From contig CAWZYM010000367.1 in NCBI GenBank assembly GCA_963966185.1, positions 1 to 64,000 of the forward strand: a stretch of DNA of 64,000 nucleotides, written 5' to 3'. The position numbers and the translations under genes are program-made. Below are positions 36,521 to 49,379 of this stretch, piece after piece. Under the pieces are notes generated by a model. It was given only the letters and a program-made list of their open reading frames with translations, did no database searches and was not told the origin of the DNA. This stretch comes from Rhabditoides inermis. Lineage: Eukaryota > Nematoda > Chromadorea > Rhabditida > Rhabditidae. Within the stretch, counting starts at the first letter, position 1; each line of letters starts with the position of its first letter.

Positions 36521-38460
36521 ATGTCGGTTGTGATGAGGAGTGGAGTTAACAGAGAAACGTCGGCGTCGGCCGATGTCAATTGAGGTTAGCAGATGAAGGC
36601 TGGATTGAACAGAGAAACGTCGGCCGACGTCGGCCGATGTCAACCGATGTTGGCAGATGAGGGCTGGAGTGAACAGAGAAACGTCGGCCGACGTCGGCCG
36701 ATGTCAACCGATGTTGGCAGATGAGGGCTGGAGTGAACAGAGAAACGTCGGCCGACGTCGGCCGATGTCAACCGATGCCGGCAGATGAGTGCTGGATTGA
36801 ACAGAGAAACGTTGGCCGACGTCGGCCGATGTCAACCGATGTTGGCAGATGAGGGCTGAAGTGAACAGAGAAACGTCGGCCGACGTCGGCCGATGTCAAC
36901 CGATGTTAGCAGATGAGGGCTGGAGTGGACAGAGAAACGTCGGCCGACGTCGGCCGATGTCAACCGATGTTGGCAGATGAGGGCTGGAGTGAACAGAGAA
37001 ACGTCGGCCGATGTCGGCCGATGTCAACCGATGTTGGCAGATGAGGGCTGGAGTGAACAGAGAAACGTCGGCCGACGTCGGCCGATGTCAACCGATGTTG
37101 GCAGATGAGGGCTGGAGTGAACAGAGAAACGTCGGCCGACGTCGGCCGATGTCAACCGATGCCGGCAGATGAGTGCTGGATTGAACAGAGAAACGTTGGC
37201 CGACGTCGGCCGATGTCAACCGATGTTGGCAGATGAGGGCTGAAGTGAACAGAGAAACATCGGCCGACCTCGGCCGATGTCAACCGATGCCGGCAGATGA
37301 GTGCTGGATTGAACAGAGAAACGTTGGCCGACGTCGGCCGATGTCAACCGATGTTGGCAGATGAGGGCTGGAGTGAACAGAGAAACGTCGGCCGACGTCG
37401 GCCGATGTCAACCGATGTTAGCAGCTGAGGGCAGGAGTGGACAGAGAAACGTCGGCCGACGTCGGCCGATGTCAACCGATGTTGGCAGATGAGGGCTGGA
37501 GTGAACAGAGAAACGTCGGCCGACGTCGGCCGATGTCAACCGATGTTGGCAGATAAGGGCTGGAGTGAACAGAGAAACGTCGGCCGACGTCGGCCGATGT
37601 CAACCGATGTTAGCAGATGAGGGCTGGATTGAACAGAGAAACGTCGGCCGACGTCGGCCGATGTCAACCGATGTTGGCAGATGAGGGCTGGAGTGAACAG
37701 AGAAACGTCGGCCGACGTCGGCCGATGTCAACCGATGTTTGTCGATGTCGGCGGATGAATACTGGATTGAACAGAGAAACGTTGGCCGACGTCGGCCGAT
37801 GTCAACCGATGTTGGCAGATGAGGGCTGGAGTGGACAGAGAAACGTCGGCCGACGTCGGCCGATGTCAACCGATGTTGGCAGATGAGGGCTGGATTAAAC
37901 AGAGAAACGTTGGCCGGCGTCGGCCGATGTCGGCCGATGTTTGTCGATGTCGGCGGATGAATACTGGAGTTGACAGAAAAACGTCGGCCGAGGTCAGCCG
38001 ATGTTAGCAGATGGGGGCTGGATTGAACAGAGAAACGTTGGCCGACGTCGGCCGATGTCAACCGATGTTGGCAGATGAGGGCTGGATTGAACAGAAAAAA
38101 CGTTGGCCGACGTCGGCCGATGTCAGCCGATGTTAGCAGATGAGGGCTGGATTGAACAGAGAAACGTCGGCCAACGTCGGCCGATGTCAACCGATGTTAG
38201 CAGATGAGAACTGGAGTGAACAGATAAACGTCGACCGACGTCAGCCGATAATAGCCGATGTCGGCAGATGAGAGCTGGATTGAACAGAGAAACGTCGGCC
38301 GACGTCGGCCGATGTCAGCCGATGTTAGCAGATGAGGGCTGGATTGAACAGAGAAACGTCGGCCGACGTCGGCCGATGTCAACCGATGTTGGCAGATGAG
38401 GGCTGGAGTGAACAGAGAAACGTGGCCGACGTCGGCCGATGTCAACCGATGCCGGCAGAT
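36521..38460. repeat. Chimeric satellite segment after a recombination junction
   Basis: At about 36520 the 3.1-kb unit switches into 840-unit-type sequence: GTCAACCGATGTCGGTTGTG occurs here, whereas every other GTCGGTTGTG monomer is preceded by GTCAGCCGAT. Downstream, order resembles 27780-29800 (the CAATTGAGG monomer at 36577 against 27795) but with monomers missing. Interpreted as an unequal crossover or deletion joining two different higher-order units. Confidence 0.78.
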
Positions 38461-40640
38461 GAGCGCTGAAGTGAACAGAGAAACGTCGGCCGACGTCGGC
38501 CGATGTCAACCGATGTTAGCAGATGAGGGCTGGAGTGGACAGAGAAACGTCGGCCGACGTCGGCCGATGTCAACCGATGTTGGCAGATGAGGGCTGGAGT
38601 GAACAGAGAAACGTCGGCCGATGTCGGCCGATGTCAACCGATGTTGGCAGATGAGGGCTGGAGTGAACAGAGAAACGTCGGCCGACGTCGGCCGATGTCA
38701 ACCGATGTTGGCAGATGAGGGCTGGAGTGAACAGAGAAACGTCGGCCGACGTCGGCCGATGTCAACCGATGCCGGCAGATGAGTGCTGGATTGAACAGAG
38801 AAACGTTGGCCGACGTCGGCCGATGTCAACCGATGTTGGCAGATGAGGGCTGAAGTGAACAGAGAAACGTCCGCCGACGTCGGCCGATGTCAACCGATGC
38901 CGGCAGATGAGTGCTGGATTGAACAGAAAAACGTTGGCCGACGTCGGCCGATGTCAACCGATGTTGGCAGATGAGGGCTGAAGTGAACAGAGAAACATCG
39001 GCCGACCTCGGCCGATGTCAACCGATGCCGGCAGATGAGTGCTGGATTGAACAGAGAAACGTTGGCCGACGTCGGCCGATGTCAACCGATGTTGGCAGAT
39101 GAGGGCTGGAGTGAACAGAGAAACGTCGGCCGACGTCGGCCGATGTCAACCGATGTTAGCAGATGAGGGCTGGATTGAACAGAGAAACGTCGGCCGACGT
39201 CGGCCGATGTCAACCGATGTTGGCAGATGAGGGCTGGAGTGAACAGAGAAACGTCGGCCGACGTCGGCCGATGTCAACCGATGTTTGTCGATGTCGGCGG
39301 ATGAATACTGGATTGAACAGAGAAACGTCGGCCGACGTCGGCCGATGTCAACCGATGCCGGCAGATGAGTGCTGGATTGAACAGAGAAACGTTGGCCGAC
39401 GTCGGCCGATGTCAACCGATGTTGGCAGATGAGGGCTGAAGTGAACAGAGAAACGTCGGCCGACGTCGGCCGATGTCAACCGATGTTAGCAGATGAGGGC
39501 TGGAGTGGACAGAGAAACGTCGGCCGACGTCGGCCGATGTCAACCGATGTTGGCAGATGAGGGCTGGAGTGAACAGAGAAACGTCGGCCGATGTCGGCCG
39601 ATGTCAACCGATGTTGGCAGATGAGGGCTGGAGTGAACAGAGAAACGTCGGCCGACGTCGGCCGATGTCAACCGATGTTGGCAGATGAGGGCTGGAGTGA
39701 ACAGAGAAACGTCGGCCGACGTCGGCCGATGTCAACCGATGCCGGCAGATGAGTGCTGGATTGAACAGAGAAACGTTGGCCGACGTCGGCCGATGTCAAC
39801 CGATGTTGGCAGATGAGGGCTGAAGTGAACAGAGAAACGTCCGCCGACGTCGGCCGATGTCAACCGATGCCGGCAGATGAGTGCTGGATTGAACAGAAAA
39901 ACGTTGGCCGACGTCGGCCGATGTCAACCGATGTTGGCAGATGAGGGCTGAAGTGAACAGAGAAACATCGGCCGACCTCGGCCGATGTCAACCGATGCCG
40001 GCAGATGAGTGCTGGATTGAACAGAGAAACGTTGGCCGACGTCGGCCGATGTCAACCGATGTTGGCAGATGAGGGCTGGAGTGAACAGAGAAACGTCGGC
40101 CGACGTCGGCCGATGTCAACCGATGTTAGCAGCTGAGGGCAGGAGTGGACAGAGAAACGTCGGCCGACGTCGGCCGATGTCAACCGATGTTGGCAGATGA
40201 GGGCTGGAGTGAACAGAGAAACGTCGGCCGACGTCGGCCGATGTCAACCGATGTTGGCAGATAAGGGCTGGAGTGAACAGAGAAACGTCGGCCGACGTCG
40301 GCCGATGTCAACCGATGTTAGCAGATGAGGGCTGGATTGAACAGAGAAACGTCGGCCGACGTCGGCCGATGTCAACCGATGTTGGCAGATGAGGGCTGGA
40401 GTGAACAGAGAAACGTCGGCCGACGTCGGCCGATGTCAACCGATGTTTGTCGATGTCGGCGGATGAATACTGGATTGAACAGAGAAACGTTGGCCGACGT
40501 CGGCCGATGTCAACCGATGTTGGCAGATGAGGGCTGGAGTGGACAGAGAAACGTCGGCCGACGTCGGCCGATGTCAACCGATGTTGGCAGATGAGGGCTG
40601 GATTAAACAGAGAAACGTTGGCCGGCGTCGGCCGATGTCG
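38461..40640. repeat. Tandem 970-bp units
   Basis: CCGCCGACGTCGG at 38871 and 39841, and the GACCTCGGCC variant near 39003 and 39973, are both 970 bp apart. 970 equals fifteen 64-bp monomers plus one decamer, consistent with a 74-bp member. The third repeat diverges after about 40130, where GCAGCTGAGGGCAGG appears. Confidence 0.78.
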
Positions 40641-41151
40641 GCCGATGTTAGCAGATGGGGGCTGGATTGAACAGAGAAACGTTGGCCGACGTCGGCCGAT
40701 GTCAACCGATGTTGGCAGATGAGGGCTGGATTGAACAGAAAAAACGTTGGCCGACGTCGGCCGATGTCAGCCGATGTTAGCAGATGAGGGCTGGATTGAA
40801 CAGAGAAACGTCGGCCAACGTCGGCCGATGTCAACCGATGTTAGCAGATGAGAACTGGAGTGAACAGATAAACGTCGACCGACGTCAGCCGATAATAGCC
40901 GATGTCGGCAGATGAGAGCTGGATTGAACAGAGAAACGTCGGCCGACGTCGGCCGATGTCAGCCGATGTTAGCAGATGAGGGCTGGATTGAACAGAGAAA
41001 CGTCGGCCGACGTCGGCCGATGTCAACCGATGTTGGCAGATGAGGGCTGGAGTGAACAGAGAAACGTGGCCGACGTCGGCCGATGTCAACCGATGCCGGC
41101 AGATGAGCGCTGGATTAAACAGAGAAACGTTGGCCGGCGTCGGCCGATGTC

Positions 41152-44100
41152 GGCCGATGTTTGTCGATGTCGGCGGATGAATACTGGAGTTGACAGAAAA
41201 ACGTCGGCCGAGGTCAGCCGATGTTAGCAGATGGGGGCTGGATTGAACAGAGAAACGTTGGCCGACGTCGGCCGATGTCAACCGATGTTGGCAGATGAGG
41301 GCTGGAGTGAACAGAGAAACGTCGGCCGACGTCGGTCGACGTCGGCCGATGTCAACCGATGTTGGCAGATGAGGGCTGGAGTGAACAGAGAAACGTCGGC
41401 CGACGTCGGCCGATGTCAACCGATGTTGGCTAGATGAGTGCTGGATTGAACAGATAAACGTTGGCCGACGTCGGCCGATGTCAACCGATGTTGGCAGATG
41501 AGGGCTGGAGTGAACAGAGAAACGTCGGCCGACGTCGGCCGATGTCAACCGATGTTAGCAGATGAGGGCTGGATTGAACAGAAAAACGTTGGCCGACGTC
41601 GGCCGATGTCAACCGATGTTGGCAGATGAGGGCTGAAGTGAACAGAGAAACATCGGCCGACGTCGGCCGATGTCAACCGATGCCGGCAGATGAGGGCTGG
41701 AGTGAACAGAGAAACATCGGCCGACGTCGGCCGATGTCAACCGATGCCGGCAGATGAGGGCTGGAGTGGACAGAGAAACGTCGGCCGACGTCGGTCGACG
41801 TCGGCCGATGTTGGCTAGATGAGTGCTGGATTGAACAGAGAAACGTTGGCCGACGTCGGCCGATGTCAACCGATGTTGGCAGATGAGGGCTGGAGTGAAC
41901 AGAGAAACGTCGGCCGACGTCGGCCGATGTCGGCGGATGAATACTGGATTGAACAGAGAAACGTTGGCCGACGTCGGCCGATGTCAACCGATGTTGGCAG
42001 ATGAGGGCTGGAGTGGACAGAGAAACGTCGGCCGACGTCGGCCGATGTCAACCGATGTTGGCAGATGAGGGCTGGAGTGAACAGAGAAACGTCGGCCGAC
42101 GTAGGCCGATGTCAACCGATGTTGGCAGATGAGGGCTGGAGTGAACAGAGAAACGTCGGCCAACGTCGGCCGATGTCAGCCGATGTCGGTTGTGATGAGG
42201 AGTGGAGTTAACAGAGAAACGTCGGCCGACGTCGGCCGATGTTTGTCGATGTCGGCGGATTAATACTGGAGTTGACAGAAAAACGTCGGCCGATGTTGGC
42301 TGATGTGAGTCGATGCCGGCAGATGAGTGCTGGATTGAACAGAGAAACGTCGGCCGATGTTGGCTGATGTGAGCCGATGCCGGCAGATGAGTGCTGGATT
42401 GAACAGAGAAACGTCGGCCGACGTCGGCCAATGTCAACCGATGTCGGCAACTGAAAGCTGGAGTGAACAGAGAAACGTCGGCCGACGTCGGCCGATGTCA
42501 GCCGATGTCGGTTGCAATGAGGAGTGGAGTTAACAGAGAAACGTCGGCCGATGTTGGCTGATGTGAGCCGATGTCGGCAGATGAGTGCTGGATTGAACAG
42601 AGAAACGTCGGCCGACGTCGGCCGATGTCAGCCGATGTCGGTTGCGATGAGGAGTGGAGTTAACAGAGAAACGTCGGCCGATGTTGGCTGATGTGAGCCG
42701 ATGCCGGCAGATGAGTGCTGGATTGAACAGAGAAACGTCGGCCGACGTCGCCCAATGTCAGCCGATGTCGGCAACTGAAAGCTGGAGTGAACAGAGAAAC
42801 GTCGGCCGACGTCGGCCGGTGTCTGCCGATGTCGGCAGATGAGTGCTGGAGTGAACAGAGAAACGTCGGCCGATGTTGGCTGATGTGAGCCGATGCCGGC
42901 AGATGAGTGCTGGATTGAACAGAGAAACGTCAACCGATGTTAGCAGATGAGGGCTGGATTGAACAGAGAAACGTCGGCCAACGTCGGCCGATGTCGGCCG
43001 ATGTTTGTCGATGTCGGCGGATGAATACTGGAGTTGACAGAAAAACGTCGGCCGACGTCGGCCGATGTCAGCCGATGTCGGTTGTGATGAGGAGTGGAGT
43101 TAACAGAGAAACGTCGGCGTCGGCCGATGTCAATTGAGGTTAGCAGATGAGGGCTGTATTGAACAGAGAAACGTCGGCCGACGTCGGCCGATGTCAACCG
43201 ATGTTGGCAGATGAGGGCTGGAGTGAACAGAGAAACGTCGGCCGACGTCGGCCGATGTCGGCCGATGTCGGCAGATGAGTGCTGGAGTGAACAGAGAAAC
43301 GTCGGCCGATGTTGGCTGGTGTGAGCCGATGCCGGCAGGTGAGTGCTGGATTGAACAGAGAAACGTCAACCGATGTTAGCAGATGAGGGCTGGATTGAAC
43401 AGAGAAACGTCGGCCAACGTCGGCCGATGTCGGCCGATGTTTGTCGATGTCGGCGGATGAATACTGGAGTTGACAGAAAAACGTCGGCCGAGGTCAGCCG
43501 ATGTTAGCAGATGGGGGCTGGATTGAACAGAGAAACGTTGGCCGACGTCGGCCGATGTCAACCGATGTTGGCAGATGAGGGCTGGAGTGAACAGAGAAAC
43601 GTCGGCCGACGTCGGTCGACGTCGGCCGATGTCAACCGATGTTGGCAGATGAGGGCTGGAGTGAACAGAGAAACGTCAGCCGACGTCGGCCGATGTCAAC
43701 CGATGTTGGCTAGATGAGTGCTGGATTGAACAGATAAACGTTGGCCGACGTCGGCCGATGTCAACCGATGTTGGCAGATGAGGGCTGGAGTGAACAGAGA
43801 AACGTCGGCCGACGTCGGCCGATGTCAACCGATGTTAGCAGATGAGGGCTGGATTGAACAGAAAAACGTTGGCCGACGTCGGCCGATGTCAACCGATGTT
43901 GGCAGATGAGGGCTGAAGTGAACAGAGAAACATCGGCCGACGTCGGCCGATGTCAACCGATGCCGGCAGATGAGGGCTGGAGTGAACAGAGAAACATCGG
44001 CCGACGTCGGCCGATGTCAACCGATGCCGGCAGATGAGGGCTGGAGTGGACAGAGAAACGTCGGCCGACGTCGGTCGACGTCGGCCGATGTTGGCTAGAT

Positions 44101-45733
44101 GAGTGCTGGATTGAACAGAGAAACGTTGGCCGACGTCGGCCGATGTCAACCGATGTTGGCAGATGAGGGCTGGAGTGAACAGAGAAACGTCGGCCGACGT
44201 CGGCCGATGTCGGCCGATGTTTGTCGATGTCGGCGGATGAATACTGGATTGAACAGAGAAACGTTGGCCGACGTCGGCCGATGTCAACCGATGTTGGCAG
44301 ATGAGGGCTGGAGTGGACAGAGAAACGTCGGCCGACGTCGGCCGATGTCAACCGATGTTGGCAGATGAGGGCTGGAGTGAACAGAGAAACGTCGGCCGAC
44401 GTAGGCCGATGTCAACCGATGTTGGCAGATGAGGGCTGGAGTGAACAGAGAAACGTCGGCCAACGTCGGCCGATGTCAGCCGATGTCGGTTGTGATGAGG
44501 AGTGGAGTTAACAGAGAAACGTCGGCCGACGTCGGCCGATGTTTGTCGATGTCGGCGGATTAATACTGGAGTTGACAGAAAAACGTCGGCCGATGTTGGC
44601 TGATGTGAGTCGATGCCGGCAGATGAGTGCTGGATTGAACAGAGAAACGTCGGCCGATGTTGGCTGATGTGAGCCGATGCCGGCAGATGAGTGCTGGATT
44701 GAACAGAGAAACGTCGGCCGACGTCGGCCAATGTCAACCGATGTCGGCAACTGAAAGCTGGAGTGAACAGAGAAACGTCGGCCGACGTCGGCCGATGTCA
44801 GCCGATGTCGGTTGCAATGAGGAGTGGAGTTAACAGAGAAACGTCGGCCGATGTTGGCTGATGTGAGCCGATGTCGGCAGATGAGTGCTGGATTGAACAG
44901 AGAAACGTCGGCCGACGTCGGCCGATGTCAGCCGATGTCGGTTGCGATGAGGAGTGGAGTTAACAGAGAAACGTCGGCCGATGTTGGCTGATGTGAGCCG
45001 ATGCCGGCAGATGAGTGCTGGATTGAACAGAGAAACGTCGGCCGACGTCGCCCAATGTCAGCCGATGTCGGCAACTGAAAGCTGGAGTGAACAGAGAAAC
45101 GTCGGCCGACGTCGGCCGGTGTCTGCCGATGTCGGCAGATGAGTGCTGGAGTGAACAGAGAAACGTCGGCCGATGTTGGCTGATGTGAGCCGATGCCGGC
45201 AGATGAGTGCTGGATTGAACAGAGAAACGTCAACCGATGTTAGCAGATGAGGGCTGGATTGAACAGAGAAACGTCGGCCAACGTCGGCCGATGTCGGCCG
45301 ATGTTTGTCGATGTCGGCGGATGAATACTGGAGTTGACAGAAAAACGTCGGCCGACGTCGGCCGATGTCAGCCGATGTCGGTTGTGATGAGGAGTGGAGT
45401 TAACAGAAAAACGTCGGCGTCGGCCGATGTCAATTGAGGTTAGCAGATGAGGGCTGTATTGAACAGAGAAACGTCGGCCGACGTCGGCCGATGTCAACCG
45501 ATGTTGGCAGATGAGGGCTGGAGTGAACAGAGAAACGTCGGCCGACGTCGGCCGATGTCGGCCGATGTCGGCAGATGAGTGCTGGAGTGAACAGAGAAAC
45601 GTCGGCCGATGTTGGCTGGTGTGAGCCGATGCCGGCAGGTGAGTGCTGGATTGAACAGAGAAACGTCAACCGATGTTAGCAGATGAGGGCTGGATTGAAC
45701 AGAGAAACGTCGGCCAACGTCGGCCGATGTCGG
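41152..45733. repeat. Tandem duplication with 2280 then 2300-bp offset
   Basis: Open-frame landmarks at 41231, 41609 and 41819 recur at 43511, 43889 and 44099 (offset 2280), while those at 42048, 42628 and 42937 recur at 44348, 44928 and 45237 (offset 2300). The 20-bp change is exactly two decamers, GTCGGCCGAT and GTTTGTCGAT, present near 44208-44230 and missing at about 41928. Both copies share the private change CGTCGCCCAATG (42748, 45048). Outer limits are approximate. Confidence 0.85.
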
Positions 45734-48700
45734 CCGATGTTTGTCGATGTCGGCGGATGAATACTGGAGTTGACAGGAAAACGTCGGCCGACGTCGGCCG
45801 ATGTCAGCCGATGTTGGCAGATGAGGGCTGGATTGAACAGAGAAACGTGGCCGACGTCGGCCGATGTCAACCGATGCCGGCAGATGAGTGCTGGATTGAA
45901 CAGAGAAACGTTGGCCGACGTCGGCCGATGTCAACCGATGTTGGCAGATGAGGGCTGGAGTGAACAGAGAAACGTCGGCCGACGTCGGCCGATGTCAACT
46001 GATGTTGGCAGATGAGGGCTTGAGTGAACAGAGAAACGTCGGCCGACGTCGGCCGATGTCAACTGATGTTGGCAGATGAGGGCTTGAGTGAACAGAGAAA
46101 CGTCGGCCGACGTCGGCCGATGTCAACCGATGCCGGCAGATGTGTGCTGGATTGAACAGAGAAACGTTGGCCGACGTCGGCCGATGTCAACCGATGTTGG
46201 CAGATGAGGGCTGGAGTGGACAGAGAAACGTCGGCCGACGTCGGCCAATGTCAACCGATGTTGGCAGATGAGGGCTGGATTGAACAGAGAAACGTCGGCC
46301 GACGTCGGCCGATGTCAACCGATGTTGGCAGATGAGGGCTGGAGTGAACAGAGAAACGTCGGCCGACGTCGGCCGATGTCAACCGATGTTGGCAGATGAG
46401 GGCTGGAGTGAACAGAGAAACGTCGGCCGACGTCGGCCGATGTCAACCGATGCCGGCAGATGAGTGCTGGATTGATGTTGGCAGATGAGGGCTGGATTGA
46501 ACAGAGAAACGTCGGCCGACGTCGGCCGATGTCAACCGATGTTGGCAGAAGAGGGCTGGAGTGAACAGAGAAACGTCGGCCGACGTCGGCCGATGTCAAC
46601 CGATGTTGGCAGATGAGGGCTGGAGTGAACAGAGAAACGTCGGCCGACGTCGGCCGATGTCAACCGATGCCGGCAGATGAGTGCTGGATTGAACAGAGGA
46701 ACGTTGGCCGACGTCGGCCGATGTCAACCGATGTTGGCAGATGAGGGCTGAAATGAACAGAGAAACGTCGGCCGACGTCGGCCGATGTCAACCGATGCCG
46801 GCAGATGAGTGCTGGATTGAACAGAAAAACGTTGGCCGACGTCGGCCGATGTCAGCCGATGTTAGCAGATGAGGGCTGGATTGAACAGAGAAACGTCGTC
46901 CAACGTCGGCCGATGTCAACCGATGTTAGCAGATGAAAACTGGAGTGAACAGATAAACGTCGACCGACGTCAGCCGATAATAGCCGATGTCGGCAGATGA
47001 GAGCTGGATTGAACAGAGAAACGTCGGCCGACGTCGGCCGATGTCAGCCGATGTTAGCAGATGAGGGCTGGATTGAACAGAGAAACGTCGGCCGACGTCG
47101 GCCGATGTCAACCGATGTTGGCAGATGAGGGCTGGAGTGAACAGAGAAACGTGGCCGACGTCGGCCGATGTCAACCGATGCCGGCAGATGAGCGCTGGAT
47201 TAAACAGAGAAACGTCGGCCGACGTCGGCCGATGTCGGCCGATGTTTGTCGATGTCGGCGGATGAATACTGGATTGAACAGAGAAACGTTGGCCGACGTC
47301 GGCCGATGTCAACCGATGTTGGCAGATGAGGGCTGGAGTGGACAGAGAAACGTCGGCCGACGTCGGCCGATGTCAACCGATGTTGGCAGATGAGGGCTGG
47401 AGTGAACAGAGAAACGTCGGCCGACGTCGGCCGATGTCAACCGATGTTGGCAGATGAGGGCTGGAGTGAACAGAGAAACGTCGGCCGACGTCGGCCGATG
47501 TCGGCCGATGTCGGCAGATGAGTGCTGGAGTGAACAGAGAAACGTCGGCCGATGTTGGCTGGTGTGAGCCGATGCCGGCAGGTGAGTGCTGGATTGAACA
47601 GAGAAACGTCAACCGATGTTAGCAGATGAGGGCTGGATTGAACAGAGAAACGTCGGCCAACGTCGGCCGATGTCGGCCGATGTTTGTCGATGTCGGCGGA
47701 TGAATACTGGAGTTGACAGGAAAACGTCGGCCGACGTCGGCCGATGTCAGCCGATGTTGGCAGATGAGGGCTGGATTGAACAGAGAAACGTGGCCGACGT
47801 CGGCCGATGTCAACCGATGCCGGCAGATGAGTGCTGGATTGAACAGAGAAACGTTGGCCGACGTCGGCCGATGTCAACCGATGTTGGCAGATGAGGGCTG
47901 GAGTGAACAGAGAAACGTCGGCCGACGTCGGCCGATGTCAACTGATGTTGGCAGATGAGGGCTTGAGTGAACAGAGAAACGTCGGCCGACGTCGGCCGAT
48001 GTCAACTGATGTTGGCAGATGAGGGCTTGAGTGAACAGAGAAACGTCGGCCGACGTCGGCCGATGTCAACCGATGCCGGCAGATGTGTGCTGGATTGAAC
48101 AGAGAAACGTTGGCCGACGTCGGCCGATGTCAACCGATGTTGGCAGATGAGGGCTGGAGTGGACAGAGAAACGTCGGCCGACGTCGGCCAATGTCAACCG
48201 ATGTTGGCAGATGAGGGCTGGATTGAACAGAGAAACGTCGGCCGACGTCGGCCGATGTCAACCGATGTTGGCAGATGAGGGCTGGAGTGAACAGAGAAAC
48301 GTCGGCCGACGTCGGCCGATGTCAACCGATGTTGGCAGATGAGGGCTGGAGTGAACAGAGAAACGTCGGCCGACGTCGGCCGATGTCAACCGATGCCGGC
48401 AGATGAGTGCTGGATTGATGTTGGCAGATGAGGGCTGGATTGAACAGAGAAACGTCGGCCGACGTCGGCCGATGTCAACCGATGTTGGCAGAAGAGGGCT
48501 GGAGTGAACAGAGAAACGTCGGCCGACGTCGGCCGATGTCAACCGATGTTGGCAGATGAGGGCTGGAGTGAACAGAGAAACGTCGGCCGACGTCGGCCGA
48601 TGTCAACCGATGCCGGCAGATGAGTGCTGGATTGAACAGAGGAACGTTGGCCGACGTCGGCCGATGTCAACCGATGTTGGCAGATGAGGGCTGAAATGAA

Positions 48701-49379
48701 CAGAGAAACGTCGGCCGACGTCGGCCGATGTCAACCGATGCCGGCAGATGAGTGCTGGATTGAACAGAAAAACGTTGGCCGACGTCGGCCGATGTCAGCC
48801 GATGTTAGCAGATGAGGGCTGGATTGAACAGAGAAACGTCGTCCAACGTCGGCCGATGTCAACCGATGTTAGCAGATGAAAACTGGAGTGAACAGATAAA
48901 CGTCGACCGACGTCAGCCGATAATAGCCGATGTCGGCAGATGAGAGCTGGATTGAACAGAGAAACGTCGGCCGACGTCGGCCGATGTCAGCCGATGTTAG
49001 CAGATGAGGGCTGGATTGAACAGAGAAACGTCGGCCGACGTCGGCCGATGTCAACCGATGTTGGCAGATGAGGGCTGGAGTGAACAGAGAAACGTGGCCG
49101 ACGTCGGCCGATGTCAACCGATGCCGGCAGATGAGCGCTGGATTAAACAGAGAAACGTCGGCCGACGTCGGCCGATGTCGGCCGATGTTTGTCGATGTCG
49201 GCGGATGAATACTGGATTGAACAGAGAAACGTTGGCCGACGTCGGCCGATGTCAACCGATGTTGGCAGATGAGGGCTGGAGTGGACAGAGAAACGTCGGC
49301 CGACGTCGGCCGATGTCAACCGATGTTGGCAGATGAGGGCTGGAGTGAACAGAGAAACGTCGGCCGACGTAGGCCGATG
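45494..49379. repeat. Two tandem copies of a 1943-bp unit
   Basis: Landmarks at 45494, 45673, 46315, 46926 and 47061 recur at 47437, 47616, 48258, 48869 and 49004 with a constant 1943-bp offset. Each copy contains the fused short monomer GGATTGATGTTGGC, a 63-bp monomer with GTGGCCGAC, and the GATAATAGCC monomer. Sequence inside the copies appears essentially unchanged. Confidence 0.87.
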
